Assembly: GCA_016876015.1 (NCBI GenBank)
Contig: VGOD01000018.1
Location: forward strand, 1-47,656
Length of the DNA: 47,656 bases
Direction: 5' to 3'
Source of the DNA: Chloroflexota bacterium
GTDB lineage: Bacteria > Chloroflexota > Anaerolineae > CG2-30-64-16
In this document: piece after piece, positions 16,490-24,503 of the stretch
Layout of the letters: each line of letters starts with the position of its first letter
Position numbering within the stretch: position 1 is the first letter of the stretch
Program-made: the position numbers and the translations under genes
Notes under the pieces: generated by a model
Database searches by the model: none
Seen by the model: the letters and a program-made list of their open reading frames with translations, nothing else
Told to the model about the DNA's origin: nothing

Positions 16490-17666
16490 CCGGTTTCGCC
16501 AGGAAGGCCGCTGCCCCCAAGGAGAGGGCCAGTTCTTTCTGCTTCAAGACAGAGCAGATAATCACGGGGATCCGTCGCGTGCGCGGTCGGTTGAGCAGGT
16601 TCTGTAGCACGTTCCAACCATCTTCTCCCGGCAGCATCAGGTCGAGCGTGATGGCATAGGGCTGGAGTTGCGACGCCAGGTCGAGTGCTTGTTGGCCGGA
16701 AGTGACGGCCAGGACCCGGTAGCCATGCGGCGCAAGACACCGTCGGAAAAACTCCAGGACGTCCTCGTTGTCATCCACCACCAGAACCGCTCGTCGGGTT
16801 TCCGCTGGCAAGCGTATCTGAAAACCTATCACGGTTGGGCCAGCGTGAAGCGGTCGGGAGCTGACTCCGATCAACGCCCCCATTTCTGCAAATGCCGCGC
16901 ATCGTTCCTGCGCTTCGGCAAACGCCGTTGGTCGGAGAGCCGTGACCGGATCAATCTGCAGAGAAAACAGGAGAGCCGCCTCGTCAGCTACCACATTCAC
17001 CTGCAGGGTGGCGTCGCTGGCGCGCTCGACAAGATAGCCTATCATGCCCAACACCATCTGGCGCAACAGGGCCTGGTCCGCGGCGACAGCCGGCAGGGCT
17101 TCCGGCAGGGTCAAGTCAAGATTCAGCTTGTTGTGCCGCAGCTTTTCGCCCAACAGCGCCACGGCGCCGGACACGATGTCATTCAGATGGGCATAGCGAC
17201 CAGCCTGAGCCGTCCGCGCAGTTTCCAGGCGCAAGAGCTCCAGGTAGCTGGTTGGGGCGCCGGCTGGGGTTGCGGCCGGTGAGGTGAGCAGGGATGACTG
17301 AGCAATATAGTGCTCCCACAACACGCATGCGATCGCCTCGATCGCGGCTTCATGCTCGCGATAGTACTGCCGCTTGCTGACAGCTATCTCCTGCATGATG
17401 GCGCCCGGTTCGAGGCCATGCTTGTAGCGCTCCACCATCAGCCGATAGCGTCGCCATTCGCGCGAATAGGGAGGTGCACGCGGTCCAGGATCCAGTTCAT
17501 TGATCGCCTCCAGCAACAGGTTGTGCAACTGCCAGCCTTTCTGTTTGCGCGAGGCGGCTGCATCTAGGACCAGCACATCCGTCAATGGATGGGTGCGCAG
17601 GTAGACGAGATCGTAGAGATGGATGTAGAGGTCGCTGACCTGTTGCTGGAACTGTATGCGATCCAT
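16419..17666 (-). CDS. Receiver-domain protein with a degenerate kinase-like module
   Basis: The 415-residue protein begins with a region seen in Chloroflexota regulators (HLYDLVYLRTHPL). A putative helix-turn-helix follows (GAIMQEIAVSKRQYYREHEA, about 90-115). Next is a histidine-kinase-like part with a weak HATPase (DQALLRQMVLGMIGYLVERA) that lacks the N-box Asn and Gly boxes. It ends in a receiver domain (VLVVDDNEDVLEFF, phospho-Asp in TLDLMLPGEDGW, Lys in FLAKPVTERE). It probably receives phosphate and may act with the convergent hybrid kinase. The ATG at 17664-17666 is preferred over an upstream start because the promoter at 17739-17766 lies just ahead. Its stop lies inside the kinase gene. 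Confidence 0.75.
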   Translation of the reverse strand: MDRIQFQQQVSDLYIHLYDLVYLRTHPLTDVLVLDAAASRKQKGWQLHNLLLEAINELDPGPRAPPYSREWRRYRLMVERYKHGLEPGAIMQEIAVSKRQYYREHEAAIEAIACVLWEHYIAQSSLLTSPAATPAGAPTSYLELLRLETARTAQAGRYAHLNDIVSGAVALLGEKLRHNKLNLDLTLPEALPAVAADQALLRQMVLGMIGYLVERASDATLQVNVVADEAALLFSLQIDPVTALRPTAFAEAQERCAAFAEMGALIGVSSRPLHAGPTVIGFQIRLPAETRRAVLVVDDNEDVLEFFRRCLAPHGYRVLAVTSGQQALDLASQLQPYAITLDLMLPGEDGWNVLQNLLNRPRTRRIPVIICSVLKQKELALSLGAAAFLAKPVTERELLAALQALEARQPAAGLA

Positions 17667-17738
17667 AATGGCCCACAGGCGGCACAACCTGGCACAATCC
17701 GGCACTGCACTACTGGCTTTTGGCTGTTCGCCGCGGTA

Positions 17739-17766
17739 ATAATAACACAAACCTGTCGGTGATCAA
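17739..17766 (-). promoter_or_regulatory. Sigma-70-type promoter for the receiver-domain gene
   Basis: On the minus strand TTGATC (17761-17766), 16 bp, TATTAT (17739-17744). The predicted leader to the ATG at 17666 is about 65 nt. The rest of the 307-bp gap before 17974 shows no clear rightward promoter; only a short inverted repeat GTTCG/CGAAC near 17910-17930 was noted. Confidence 0.55.
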
Positions 17767-17973
17767 AGGCCAATTGCAACCCTGGCAATCCGGCGAAGGT
17801 CGGCTGAGCAGGAGTACGGCTCGTAGTCCTGCCATCGGCGGTCTGTCTTCCGCAAAGGAGGTGAGGCAGCCACATCCCAGCATTCCACGCAACGTTTCCA
17901 CCCATTTCTGTTCGATCGCACGAACGCCATGGCCTGACCAATTTTCAAAGCATTACCCACAAGGAGCACAACG

Positions 17974-19344
17974 ATGGACAAGCTGAATCGCCGCGACTTC
18001 CTCCGTGGCGCCGCCTTCGCTGGCCTGGGCTCGGCCCTGGCCGCCTGCGCGCCCGCCCCTGCGCCCGCCCCCGCGGCTCCGGCCGCGCCCAAGGCTGAGC
18101 CGACCAAGGCCCCTGCCCCGGCCAAGGCCAAGATTCGCTTCATCTCCAACCACGGCGCAGCCGATGTGCCGCTCTTCAAGAAGGTGCTGGAGAATTTCGC
18201 GGCCAAGAACCCGAACATCGATGTCGAATACCTGGACATCGCCGGCAGTGAGTTCTACAACTCCATCAATACTCAAGGCGCGGGCGGCCAACTGCCCGAC
18301 GTCTGGTACACGCGCACCTTCGACGTCCCGGTATACGCCAGCAAGGGGTGGACCGTTGACTTGCAACCCCTCGTTGATCGCGATGCGAAGGAAGTCAACG
18401 TGGATGACTTCTGGCCGGCGGAGTTGGCCCAGATGAAGTGGAAAGGCCACATCTACGCACTGCCCTACGACTTCTCGAACATCGGCATCTACTATAACAA
18501 GAAATGGTTCGACGAGGCCAAGGTCGGCTATCCCGCCGCCGAGAACTGGAAGTGGGATGACCTCCTCCAACTGGCACTGAAGTTCATCAAGAAGGAAGGC
18601 AACCAGTTCAAGACCTGGGGCCTCGATATGTACCTGTGGAACTGGGTCTTCCACGGGGTCATGTTTGGCTGGGGGGGCAAGATCTGGTCGGACGACTTCA
18701 AGACCAGCCTGGTGAACAGCAAAGAAAACCTGGAGTGCTTCAAGTGGTTCATCTCTGCCCGCAAGCAGGGCCTCTATCCAGAGGCCGGCGCCATGCCACA
18801 GGGCGTGAATCCATTTGGCGGCGGATTGGTGCCGATGGCCTTCCAGGGCTCATGGGCCACGGTCAACCTCCGCAGTGTCATCCAGGACAAGTTTGACTTC
18901 GACGTGCAGGCCATGCCCAAGTCGCCGACTGGCGCGGCGTGCCTCAACGCGGCTGGCGGCGCCTGGGGCATCGCGAAGAACACCAAGGCCCTCGAAGCGG
19001 CCTGGACCTTCAACAAGTTCCTGACGAGCACCGAATCCACCAATGTGCTGATTTCGGACCCGTTGCGCAGCATTCCCGGCCGCAAGAGCTCGGTGCCGCG
19101 CTGGAACGAAACGGCCGCCAAGGGCGGCATGCCACCCAAGAACGTCGCCATCTTCGGCAAGCAGATGGAGGCCGCCGCGGCCGCGCCCTATCCGCCTTAC
19201 TGGCAGGACTATGGCACCGCCTGGAACAACATGATCGTGCCGTTGCTCAGCGGCCCGTCAGACGCCGATCCCGCCAAGGTGCTGGTGGACTTCGACGCTG
19301 AGCTGAAGCGCATCATTGACGTGAACAAGGCCAGCCTCGGCTAA
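17974..19344 (+). CDS. Carbohydrate ABC transporter substrate-binding lipoprotein (system 1)
   Basis: This 456-residue binding protein of the CUT1 sugar family begins with a twin-arginine-like leader (NRRDFLRGAAFAGLG) and a lipobox LAAC with Cys25. It would be exported and anchored to the membrane outer face. An Ala/Pro-rich linker precedes the binding fold. Internal motifs include GGQLPDVWYTRT, ALPYDFSNIGIYYNKKWF and WLFIS-like aromatic segments, and a late SAWTFNKFLTS-type region. It heads the permease, oxidoreductase and sulfatase locus, so a sulfated or modified oligosaccharide is a reasonable but unproven ligand. AAGGAG lies before the ATG. Confidence 0.95.
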   Translation: MDKLNRRDFLRGAAFAGLGSALAACAPAPAPAPAAPAAPKAEPTKAPAPAKAKIRFISNHGAADVPLFKKVLENFAAKNPNIDVEYLDIAGSEFYNSINTQGAGGQLPDVWYTRTFDVPVYASKGWTVDLQPLVDRDAKEVNVDDFWPAELAQMKWKGHIYALPYDFSNIGIYYNKKWFDEAKVGYPAAENWKWDDLLQLALKFIKKEGNQFKTWGLDMYLWNWVFHGVMFGWGGKIWSDDFKTSLVNSKENLECFKWFISARKQGLYPEAGAMPQGVNPFGGGLVPMAFQGSWATVNLRSVIQDKFDFDVQAMPKSPTGAACLNAAGGAWGIAKNTKALEAAWTFNKFLTSTESTNVLISDPLRSIPGRKSSVPRWNETAAKGGMPPKNVAIFGKQMEAAAAAPYPPYWQDYGTAWNNMIVPLLSGPSDADPAKVLVDFDAELKRIIDVNKASLG

Positions 19345-19359
19345 GGTTCACCTGGCTTG

Positions 19360-19392
19360 ACGTGCCAGGCGCTTGCCAGGCGCCTGGCACGT
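19360..19392. terminator. Palindromic hairpin between binding-protein and permease genes (system 1)
   Basis: ACGTGCCAGGCGC (19360-19372) and its exact complement (19380-19392) form a 13-bp stem with a 7-nt loop, 15 nt after the binding-protein stop codon. Such hairpins commonly let the binding protein be made in excess of the permeases. A weak -35/-10 pair (TTGCCA at 19373, TATCAT at 19397) overlaps it, so an internal promoter or operator is also possible. Both arms are closely related to the palindrome at 38603-38635. Confidence 0.7.
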
Positions 19393-19441
19393 GTTGTATC
19401 ATGGTCCTGTCAAACACTCTATTCGTTGGGAGGCCCCCTTC

Positions 19442-20362
19442 ATGGCGCTGAAATTCCAAACGCCGAAGTCCGGATTGGCTCGCCGGGAAGCCCTGGAAGG
19501 CTATCTCTTCATCCTGCCGTGGATCCTCGGCTTTCTGATGTTCCGCTTCGGCCCCATGCTCTACTCCCTGTTTCTCAGCTTCACTGACTACGCGGCCCGC
19601 GGCGCGCCGCAGCTGATCGGTTTCGAGAACTACGTGTACATGTTCACCAAGGACCCCCGCTTCCTGGATTCCATCCGCTCCACGTTCGCCTTCGTCGTCG
19701 GCTACTTGCCCCTCAATCTGTCCATCGGCCTGGCGATTGCCCTCCTGATGAATCAGCGCGTGCGGGGAATTTTCGTCTTTCGCTCGATCTACTACCTTCC
19801 TGCCGTCACCAGCGGCGTGGCAGTCGCTATCCTCTGGCAGTTTGTCTTTCACAAGCAGTGGGGCATCCTCAATGCGATCCTGATGGTCTTCGGGGTAGAA
19901 CCCATCGGCTGGCTGGTGGACCCGAAGTGGGTGATGGTGGCATTCGTCATCATGTCCATCTGGGGCGTCGGCGGCAGCATGATCATCTACCTGGCCGGCC
20001 TGCAATCCATCCCGACCGAGCTGTACGAGTCAGCCGCCATTGACGGCGCGAACCGCGTGCGGCAGTTGTGGCACATCACCCTGCCGATGCTGACGCCGAC
20101 CATCTTCTTCGTGCTGATCACCGGTCTGATCGGTGCGTTCCAGATCTTTGAGAGCGCCTACGTTATGACCGGCGGCGGGCCGCAATACGCCACCTATTTC
20201 TTCGGACTCAATATCTACTTCACCGCGTTCCAGTCGCTCCGCTTCGCCTACGCCTCCACTCTGGCCTGGATGCTGTTCGCAATCATCGCAGCGCTGACGA
20301 TCTTCGTCTTCGGCACCTCCCGGCGGTGGGTCTTCTACGCCGGCGCGCGCGAAGACGTGTAG
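19442..20362 (+). CDS. Carbohydrate ABC transporter permease, MalF/UgpA type (system 1)
   Basis: This 306-residue inner-membrane permease has six predicted helices. The ATPase-contacting EAA loop reads YESAAIDGANRVRQLWHITLP. The N-terminal LEGYLFILPWILGFLMF and the GGGPQYAT loop are typical of the MalF-like partner. GGGAGG lies 8 nt before the chosen ATG, which excludes an upstream Met that would add a hydrophilic leader. The partner permease starts 10 bp later. No ATP-binding subunit is encoded in the window, so a shared MsmK/UgpC-type ATPase is inferred. Confidence 0.95.
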   Translation: MALKFQTPKSGLARREALEGYLFILPWILGFLMFRFGPMLYSLFLSFTDYAARGAPQLIGFENYVYMFTKDPRFLDSIRSTFAFVVGYLPLNLSIGLAIALLMNQRVRGIFVFRSIYYLPAVTSGVAVAILWQFVFHKQWGILNAILMVFGVEPIGWLVDPKWVMVAFVIMSIWGVGGSMIIYLAGLQSIPTELYESAAIDGANRVRQLWHITLPMLTPTIFFVLITGLIGAFQIFESAYVMTGGGPQYATYFFGLNIYFTAFQSLRFAYASTLAWMLFAIIAALTIFVFGTSRRWVFYAGAREDV

Positions 20363-20372
20363 GGAGGGCGAA

Positions 20373-21278
20373 ATGACGACTGGAGCTCAGATCTTAACCA
20401 AATCCTCAGCCGTCCCTGCCGTGCGCGCCGCCGGTCTGCGCGTGAGCCGGCGCCAGGTCGTGCAAGCCAGCGTCACCTATGCGCTGTTGGTCGCCGGCAG
20501 CGTCTTCTTGATGGTGCCCTTTTTCTGGATGCTCTCGACCAGCCTGAAGACGCTGGCTGAGGTGCAGACGTGGCCTATCGTGTGGATTCCGAGCCAATTC
20601 ATCTGGGAAAACTATCCGGCGGTGTTCCAGAAGACGCCGTTTGGACGTTACATCCTGAACAGCCTGACCATCGCCAGCGGCGGCATCATCGGCACACTGA
20701 TCGGCAGTTCGCTGGCCGGCTTTGGTTTCGCCCGGCTGCGGTTTCCGGGCCGCAACGTCCTCTTCTTCATCAACCTGACCACGCTGATGTTGCCGGCCTG
20801 GGTCGTGATCGTGCCGCACTTCATGATGTTCAGCTACGTGGGCTGGCTCGACACCTATCTCCCGTTCATCGTGCCTGCCTTCTTCGGCAACGCCTACCAC
20901 ATCTTCCTGTTCCGCCAATGGTTTCTGGGCATCCCGCGCGAGCTGGAGGACGCCGCGCGCATTGACGGCTGTTCGACTCCCCGCATCTATGCCCAGATCT
21001 TCATGCCGTTATCGAAGCCGGTCATCGCCACTGTCGCCATCTTCGCGTTCTTCTACTACTGGAACGACCTGATCTACCCGTTGGTCTACCTCCAGTCGCA
21101 GATGAAGTTCCCCGTCAGCCTGGGGCTGCGCATGTTCCAGACCGCTCATATGGGTGTCGTGGACATGCCCAAGATGATGGCTGCCTCCATGATGGCTCTC
21201 CTGCCTTGTGTCCTTCTCTTCTTCTTCGCCCAACGGCTCTTCGTGCAGGGGGTGGTGATCACGGGCGTGGAGAAATAG
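20373..21278 (+). CDS. Carbohydrate ABC transporter permease, MalG/UgpE type (system 1)
   Basis: This 301-residue permease has six helices and the EAA loop EDAARIDGCSTPRIYAQIFMP. The first helix VTYALLVAGSVFLMVPFFWM and the motif LSTSLKTLAEV are characteristic of the MalG-like subunit, as is the C-terminal FFAQRLFVQGVVITGVEK. GGGAGGG lies 4 nt before the ATG. It pairs with the preceding permease to form the membrane channel. Confidence 0.95.
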   Translation: MTTGAQILTKSSAVPAVRAAGLRVSRRQVVQASVTYALLVAGSVFLMVPFFWMLSTSLKTLAEVQTWPIVWIPSQFIWENYPAVFQKTPFGRYILNSLTIASGGIIGTLIGSSLAGFGFARLRFPGRNVLFFINLTTLMLPAWVVIVPHFMMFSYVGWLDTYLPFIVPAFFGNAYHIFLFRQWFLGIPRELEDAARIDGCSTPRIYAQIFMPLSKPVIATVAIFAFFYYWNDLIYPLVYLQSQMKFPVSLGLRMFQTAHMGVVDMPKMMAASMMALLPCVLLFFFAQRLFVQGVVITGVEK

Positions 21279-21305
21279 CAAATTGCAAATGGCGGATGAC
21301 GAATC
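21278..21305 (+). repeat. Heptamer tract after the permease stop codon (4 units)
   Basis: GCAAATT, GCAAATG, GCGGATG and ACGAATC follow in register directly after the TAG of the permease gene. It is a decayed 7-bp-period tract, weaker than its neighbour at 21319. Confidence 0.5.
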
Positions 21306-21318
21306 AACGCATGGCGAA

Positions 21319-21353
21319 CGTTTGACGTTTCAGGTTTCACGCATCACGTTTCA
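21319..21353 (+). repeat. Heptamer tract before the oxidoreductase gene (5 units)
   Basis: CGTTTGA, CGTTTCA, GGTTTCA, CGCATCA and CGTTTCA run without gap to the oxidoreductase ribosome site. The unit shape CG-N4-A is the same as at 5266-5300. Confidence 0.75.
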
Positions 21354-21367
21354 TGGAGACGCTCATC

Positions 21368-22426
21368 ATGACAATCAACGTAGGTATCCTCGGCTTCGCG
21401 CACGGGCATGTGGGGATGTACTGCAACCAGTGGAAGCAGAACCCGGCCCTGGAGATCAACCTGGTTGCAGGGTGGGATCACGACGCGGCGCGACTGAAGA
21501 AGAACTGCGACAACTTCGGCGCAGAGGGCCACGTTGACCTGGACGCATTCCTGGCCCGGCCCGACATGCCGGCGGTGGTGATTGGGGTGGAGACATCCAT
21601 GCACGCTGATGCGGTCGAAAGGGCGGCCGCGGCCGGCAAGATGATCGCGCTCCAGAAGCCGCTGGCGCTCACCATGCCGCAGGCCGATCGCATCGTCGCT
21701 GCGGTGCAGCGCCACGGCGTCCCCTTCACGATGGCCTGGCAGATGCGCGCCGATCCCCAGAACATCGAGATCAAGGAGATCATCGCAAGCGGCGCGCTCG
21801 GCAAGATCTTCATGGTGCGCCGGCGACACGGGCTGCCCTCGCAGCTTTGGGATATCCCCAGCATGTGGCACTTCGACGCGGAGCTCAACCGCGACATCTG
21901 GGCCGACGACGCGGCGCATCCGATTGACTTCATCCACTGGCTGCTGGGCGCGCCGGAGACGGTCACGGCTGAGATCTCCTCGCTGCTGAACCCGCTTGCG
22001 CCCAACGACAACGGCATCGCCATCTATCGCTACGCCGACGGCCTGCTGGCCGAAGTGGTCTGCTCCTTCACCTGCGTGGCGGCCGAGAACACGGTCGAGG
22101 TGATCGGCGAACGGGGCAGCATCGTCCAGAATTACGGCGACGTGCCGAGCTGCAACGTGCCGCGGCCGGCCGGCGCGGTCGGGCAGAAGTGGTACATGCT
22201 CGACAAGAAAGACTGGACCTCTAGCCAGATTCCCAGCCCGACCAACCACGGCATGCGCATCGCCGCCCTCTCCAAAGCCCTTTCGGACTTCTTCCACAGC
22301 CGGGCCGGCCCCATCGCCACGGTCGAGGAGGGCCGCGCCTCGCTGCGCATGGTGCTCGCCACCTACGTCTCGACCCGCGAGGGCCGGCGGGTGCGAATGG
22401 ACGATCCGGCGATTGAGACGGTGTAA
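21368..22426 (+). CDS. Gfo/Idh/MocA-family oxidoreductase
   Basis: This 352-residue NAD(P)-dependent sugar dehydrogenase has an N-terminal Rossmann strand (NVGILGFAHGHVGMYC) and a C-terminal alpha/beta domain. The signature EKP is changed to QKP (ALQKPLALTMPQADRI). The downstream catalytic DxxxH segment is present (DDAAHPIDFIHWLLG). Met at 21368 (MTINVGILG) is preferred over Met at 21353, since GGAG then lies 9 nt upstream. It likely oxidises or isomerises the imported sugar. The Glu-to-Gln change near the active Lys is unusual, but the Lys itself is kept. Confidence 0.9.
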   Translation: MTINVGILGFAHGHVGMYCNQWKQNPALEINLVAGWDHDAARLKKNCDNFGAEGHVDLDAFLARPDMPAVVIGVETSMHADAVERAAAAGKMIALQKPLALTMPQADRIVAAVQRHGVPFTMAWQMRADPQNIEIKEIIASGALGKIFMVRRRHGLPSQLWDIPSMWHFDAELNRDIWADDAAHPIDFIHWLLGAPETVTAEISSLLNPLAPNDNGIAIYRYADGLLAEVVCSFTCVAAENTVEVIGERGSIVQNYGDVPSCNVPRPAGAVGQKWYMLDKKDWTSSQIPSPTNHGMRIAALSKALSDFFHSRAGPIATVEEGRASLRMVLATYVSTREGRRVRMDDPAIETV

Positions 22427-22437
22427 CACAACCGCGC

Positions 22438-22466
22438 TTGACGCTGTGTTCCTTCGCGCTTAGAAT
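22438..22466 (+). promoter_or_regulatory. Sigma-70-type promoter for the TumE-like module
   Basis: TTGACG (22438-22443), 17 bp, TAGAAT (22461-22466). It begins 11 bp after the oxidoreductase stop and gives a leader of about 50 nt before the ATG at 22524. The same TTGACG -35 occurs at 28836-28841. Confidence 0.65.
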
Positions 22467-22523
22467 ACGGTCGAATCGCCGACCAAACGATGACACGGAT
22501 AAGAGGACAGAGGGAGAGCGAAA

Positions 22524-22850
22524 ATGACCGTTGCATCACCGACCGTAGAGCGACTCCAGGCTCTGGAACAGCTCTACGCGCAAGGATACCGAGACAGCGT
22601 GGTGGACTTGACTCTGCGGAAGCTCCTTGAGCGTCAGGTACAACAGGATGAAGCTCAGTTAGCGTACCTGCGGAGTGAGTTGCTGCGCTTCGAACAGCAA
22701 TACGGAATCGCATCGAGCGACTTCTACGCACGATATCAGGCCGGCCAGGCGGGCGACGATCTGGATGCCTTCGAGTGGAACGTCACCTACAAGATGTACG
22801 CCCGGCTGACCAAAGCCGTCGAGGCGTTAAGCGGCCAACTGCGAGAGTAG
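22524..22850 (+). CDS. Putative antitoxin of a TumE-like toxin-antitoxin pair
   Basis: This 108-residue, helix-rich protein has heptad-like stretches (LRKLLERQVQQDEAQLAYLRS) and the pattern FEQQYGIASSDFYARYQAG followed by DDLDAFEWNVTYKMY. Proteins with the pattern FE-x-YG-x6-F, then an acidic stretch and W, commonly precede TumE/DUF6516 toxins, which is why an antitoxin role is proposed. It has its own promoter. It ends 3 bp before the GTG of the next gene. A paralogue lies at 24568-24930. No DNA-binding motif was recognised. Confidence 0.6.
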   Translation: MTVASPTVERLQALEQLYAQGYRDSVVDLTLRKLLERQVQQDEAQLAYLRSELLRFEQQYGIASSDFYARYQAGQAGDDLDAFEWNVTYKMYARLTKAVEALSGQLRE

Positions 22851-22853
22851 ATT

Positions 22854-23237
22854 GTGTCGGTTCAGAGCCTGATCGAACACGAATATGCTGTCCTGCTTAG
22901 CCATCCAGTCGTCCAAACCATTGAATTGATCCGTCAGACGGTAAATCGGCTGGATGGCTATCTGCGTGCCCGCTGCACCCTTCGCAACGGCGATTTCCTC
23001 GAAGTGGCGCTCCATGTAACTTCAGGAAGGGCGACAGCATTCGTGGATGACTATCGCTATCAATGGATGGATGGAAGTCGGGCGGTGTTACGCCGGCGTT
23101 GGGACAACACGCCGCATTTTCTCTCGCTGCCCGGTGCGCCCTATCATTGTCACATCGGCGAGCACACTGTTGAGCCCACTCCACTGATGGATCTGACCCG
23201 TCTCCTCGACAGCATCTCTTCGCTTATTGGCTTATGA
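22854..23237 (+). CDS. TumE-like (DUF6516) toxin
   Basis: This 127-residue protein matches the TumE/DUF6516 layout: a first strand GYLRARCTLRNGDFLEVA, then FVDDYRYQWMD, RRRWDNTPHFLSLPGAPYHCH, and a C-terminal helix (LMDLTRLLDSI). TumE proteins are toxins neutralised by a protein encoded just upstream. The start is GTG at 22854 with GAGAG before it. The stop overlaps the next start as ATGA (23234-23237), so the aldo/keto reductase is probably translated by coupling from this gene. The family assignment is from pattern memory and could be checked by profile search. Confidence 0.65.
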   Translation: MSVQSLIEHEYAVLLSHPVVQTIELIRQTVNRLDGYLRARCTLRNGDFLEVALHVTSGRATAFVDDYRYQWMDGSRAVLRRRWDNTPHFLSLPGAPYHCHIGEHTVEPTPLMDLTRLLDSISSLIGL

Positions 23238-24247
23238 GATATCTATCCTTGTCCAACGCCCACCTCACCCCCTCCGCCATCTGCCTGGGCTGCGGGCAGT
23301 ATGGTACCGGCATTCCGGCCGAGCAGGCGTGGGCGCTGCTCGATGCGTTCGCCGAACAGGGCGGGTCATTCCTCGACACAGCCCGCGTCTACGGCGCGTG
23401 GGCCACGGCCGGCGCCGGGGCCAGCGAGCGCGTGTTGGGCGCCTGGCTGAAGGCGCGCGGGCTGCGCTCGCGCATGATCATCGGGACCAAAGGCGGCCAT
23501 CCAGAACTGGCGACGATGCACCTTTCGCGCCTCTCCCCGGCCGAGATCACGGCTGACCTCTGCGCCAGCCTGACCGACCTGCAGACCGACGCCATTGACC
23601 TCTACTGGCTCCACCGCGACGACCCTGCCGTGCCCGTGGGCGAAATCCTGGGTGTGCTGAACGACCACCTGGCGGCCGGCCGCATCCGGGCGATCGGCGC
23701 GTCCAATTGGACGGCGCCGCGTCTGGCTGAGGCGGCGAGCTATGCTCGTGTCCACAAGCTGACCGGCTTCCAGGCCAGCCAGATCGGCTGGAGCCTGGCG
23801 ACCGCGAACCCTGCCGCGGCGGGATTCGCTGGCATGTTGTACATGGACGAGCCGATGCTGGCCTATCACCAGCGCACCGGCCTGCCTGTCGTGGCCTACT
23901 CGTCGCAGGCCGGCGGCTTCTTCTCCGGCAAGTATGCCAGACCTGACGCCGCCAAACCGGGTGGGTCTCGGGAGGCCCATCAGGTCCCCAAACCCGTTCC
24001 CCGCCTCTACGCTGGCCAGGAGAACTTCGCCCGGCTTGATCGCGCGCGGGAGCTGGCCGCCAGACGCGGCTGCACCCCCAACCAGATCGCGCTGGGCTAT
24101 CTGCTCAGCCAGCCATTCCCTGTCTTCCCCATCGCCGGCTGCCGCACGGCCGAGCAGGTGCGGGCCAGTTGCGCGGCGGCCGAGGTGCGGCTCACCGCGA
24201 AGGAGATCGCGTACCTCTGGACCGGCGTCCAATCCACCATATGCTGA
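23234..24247 (+). CDS. Aldo/keto reductase 1
   Basis: This 337-residue NADPH-dependent oxidoreductase has the TIM-barrel fold. The catalytic tetrad is visible: Asp and Tyr in FLDTARVYGAW, Lys in IIGTKGG and His in DLYWLHRDD. Later LTGFQASQIGWSLA and PNQIALGYLLSQPFPVFPIAG are family features. The start overlaps the toxin stop (ATGA) and has no ribosome site of its own, which points to translational coupling. It most likely interconverts a keto sugar and its alcohol in the locus. Its relative at 24959 is divergent enough that different substrates are likely. Confidence 0.93.
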   Translation: MRYLSLSNAHLTPSAICLGCGQYGTGIPAEQAWALLDAFAEQGGSFLDTARVYGAWATAGAGASERVLGAWLKARGLRSRMIIGTKGGHPELATMHLSRLSPAEITADLCASLTDLQTDAIDLYWLHRDDPAVPVGEILGVLNDHLAAGRIRAIGASNWTAPRLAEAASYARVHKLTGFQASQIGWSLATANPAAAGFAGMLYMDEPMLAYHQRTGLPVVAYSSQAGGFFSGKYARPDAAKPGGSREAHQVPKPVPRLYAGQENFARLDRARELAARRGCTPNQIALGYLLSQPFPVFPIAGCRTAEQVRASCAAAEVRLTAKEIAYLWTGVQSTIC

Positions 24248-24264
24248 GCAGCCTCCCGGTGTGA

Positions 24265-24270
24265 TATAAT
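24265..24270 (+). promoter_or_regulatory. Extended -10 element after aldo/keto reductase 1
   Basis: A perfect TATAAT preceded by TGA at 24262-24264 forms an extended -10 (TG-N-TATAAT); no good -35 is present. It lies in a 320-bp stretch with no convincing gene (24248-24567), before the perfect palindrome. Confidence 0.4.
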
Positions 24271-24420
24271 GGGAGTTGAAGCGATTCTCGCGGAGATGGG
24301 GCTGCCGCGGAAAGCCGCGTGAGGCGCGGCCTGTGGCTGTTGCGCCACCGCAGGCGGGCTGCCTGCTGGCAGGAGTACGCTCAGGAGGATCAGCAGAACA
24401 ACGAAGGAGAACCGCAGCAA

Positions 24421-24450
24421 TTCCGATTAGGACATATGTCCTAATCGGAA
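24421..24450. repeat. Perfect 30-bp palindrome
   Basis: TTCCGATTAGGACAT (24421-24435) is followed immediately by its exact complement (24436-24450), with no loop. A perfect dyad of this length is unlikely by chance. It could be a protein-binding site or an insertion remnant; without spacer nucleotides it is a poor RNA hairpin. It lies 24 bp before the promoter at 24474-24503. Confidence 0.9.
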
Positions 24451-24473
24451 CTACTGGGAGAACCGTTGCCAGG

Positions 24474-24503
24474 TTGCCTCGGAAAACAGGATTGTGGTAT
24501 AGT
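24474..24503 (+). promoter_or_regulatory. Sigma-70-type promoter for the second antitoxin-like gene
   Basis: TTGCCT (24474-24479), 18 bp, TATAGT (24498-24503). The predicted transcript starts about 58 nt before the ATG at 24568. The perfect palindrome lies upstream, in the position of an activator or operator site. Confidence 0.5.

Noticed and set aside
17820-17973. Inverted repeat GTTCG/CGAAC as a LacI operator before ABC system 1
   Set aside because: Five-base arms are too short to stand out, and they do not match the sites near the LacI gene.
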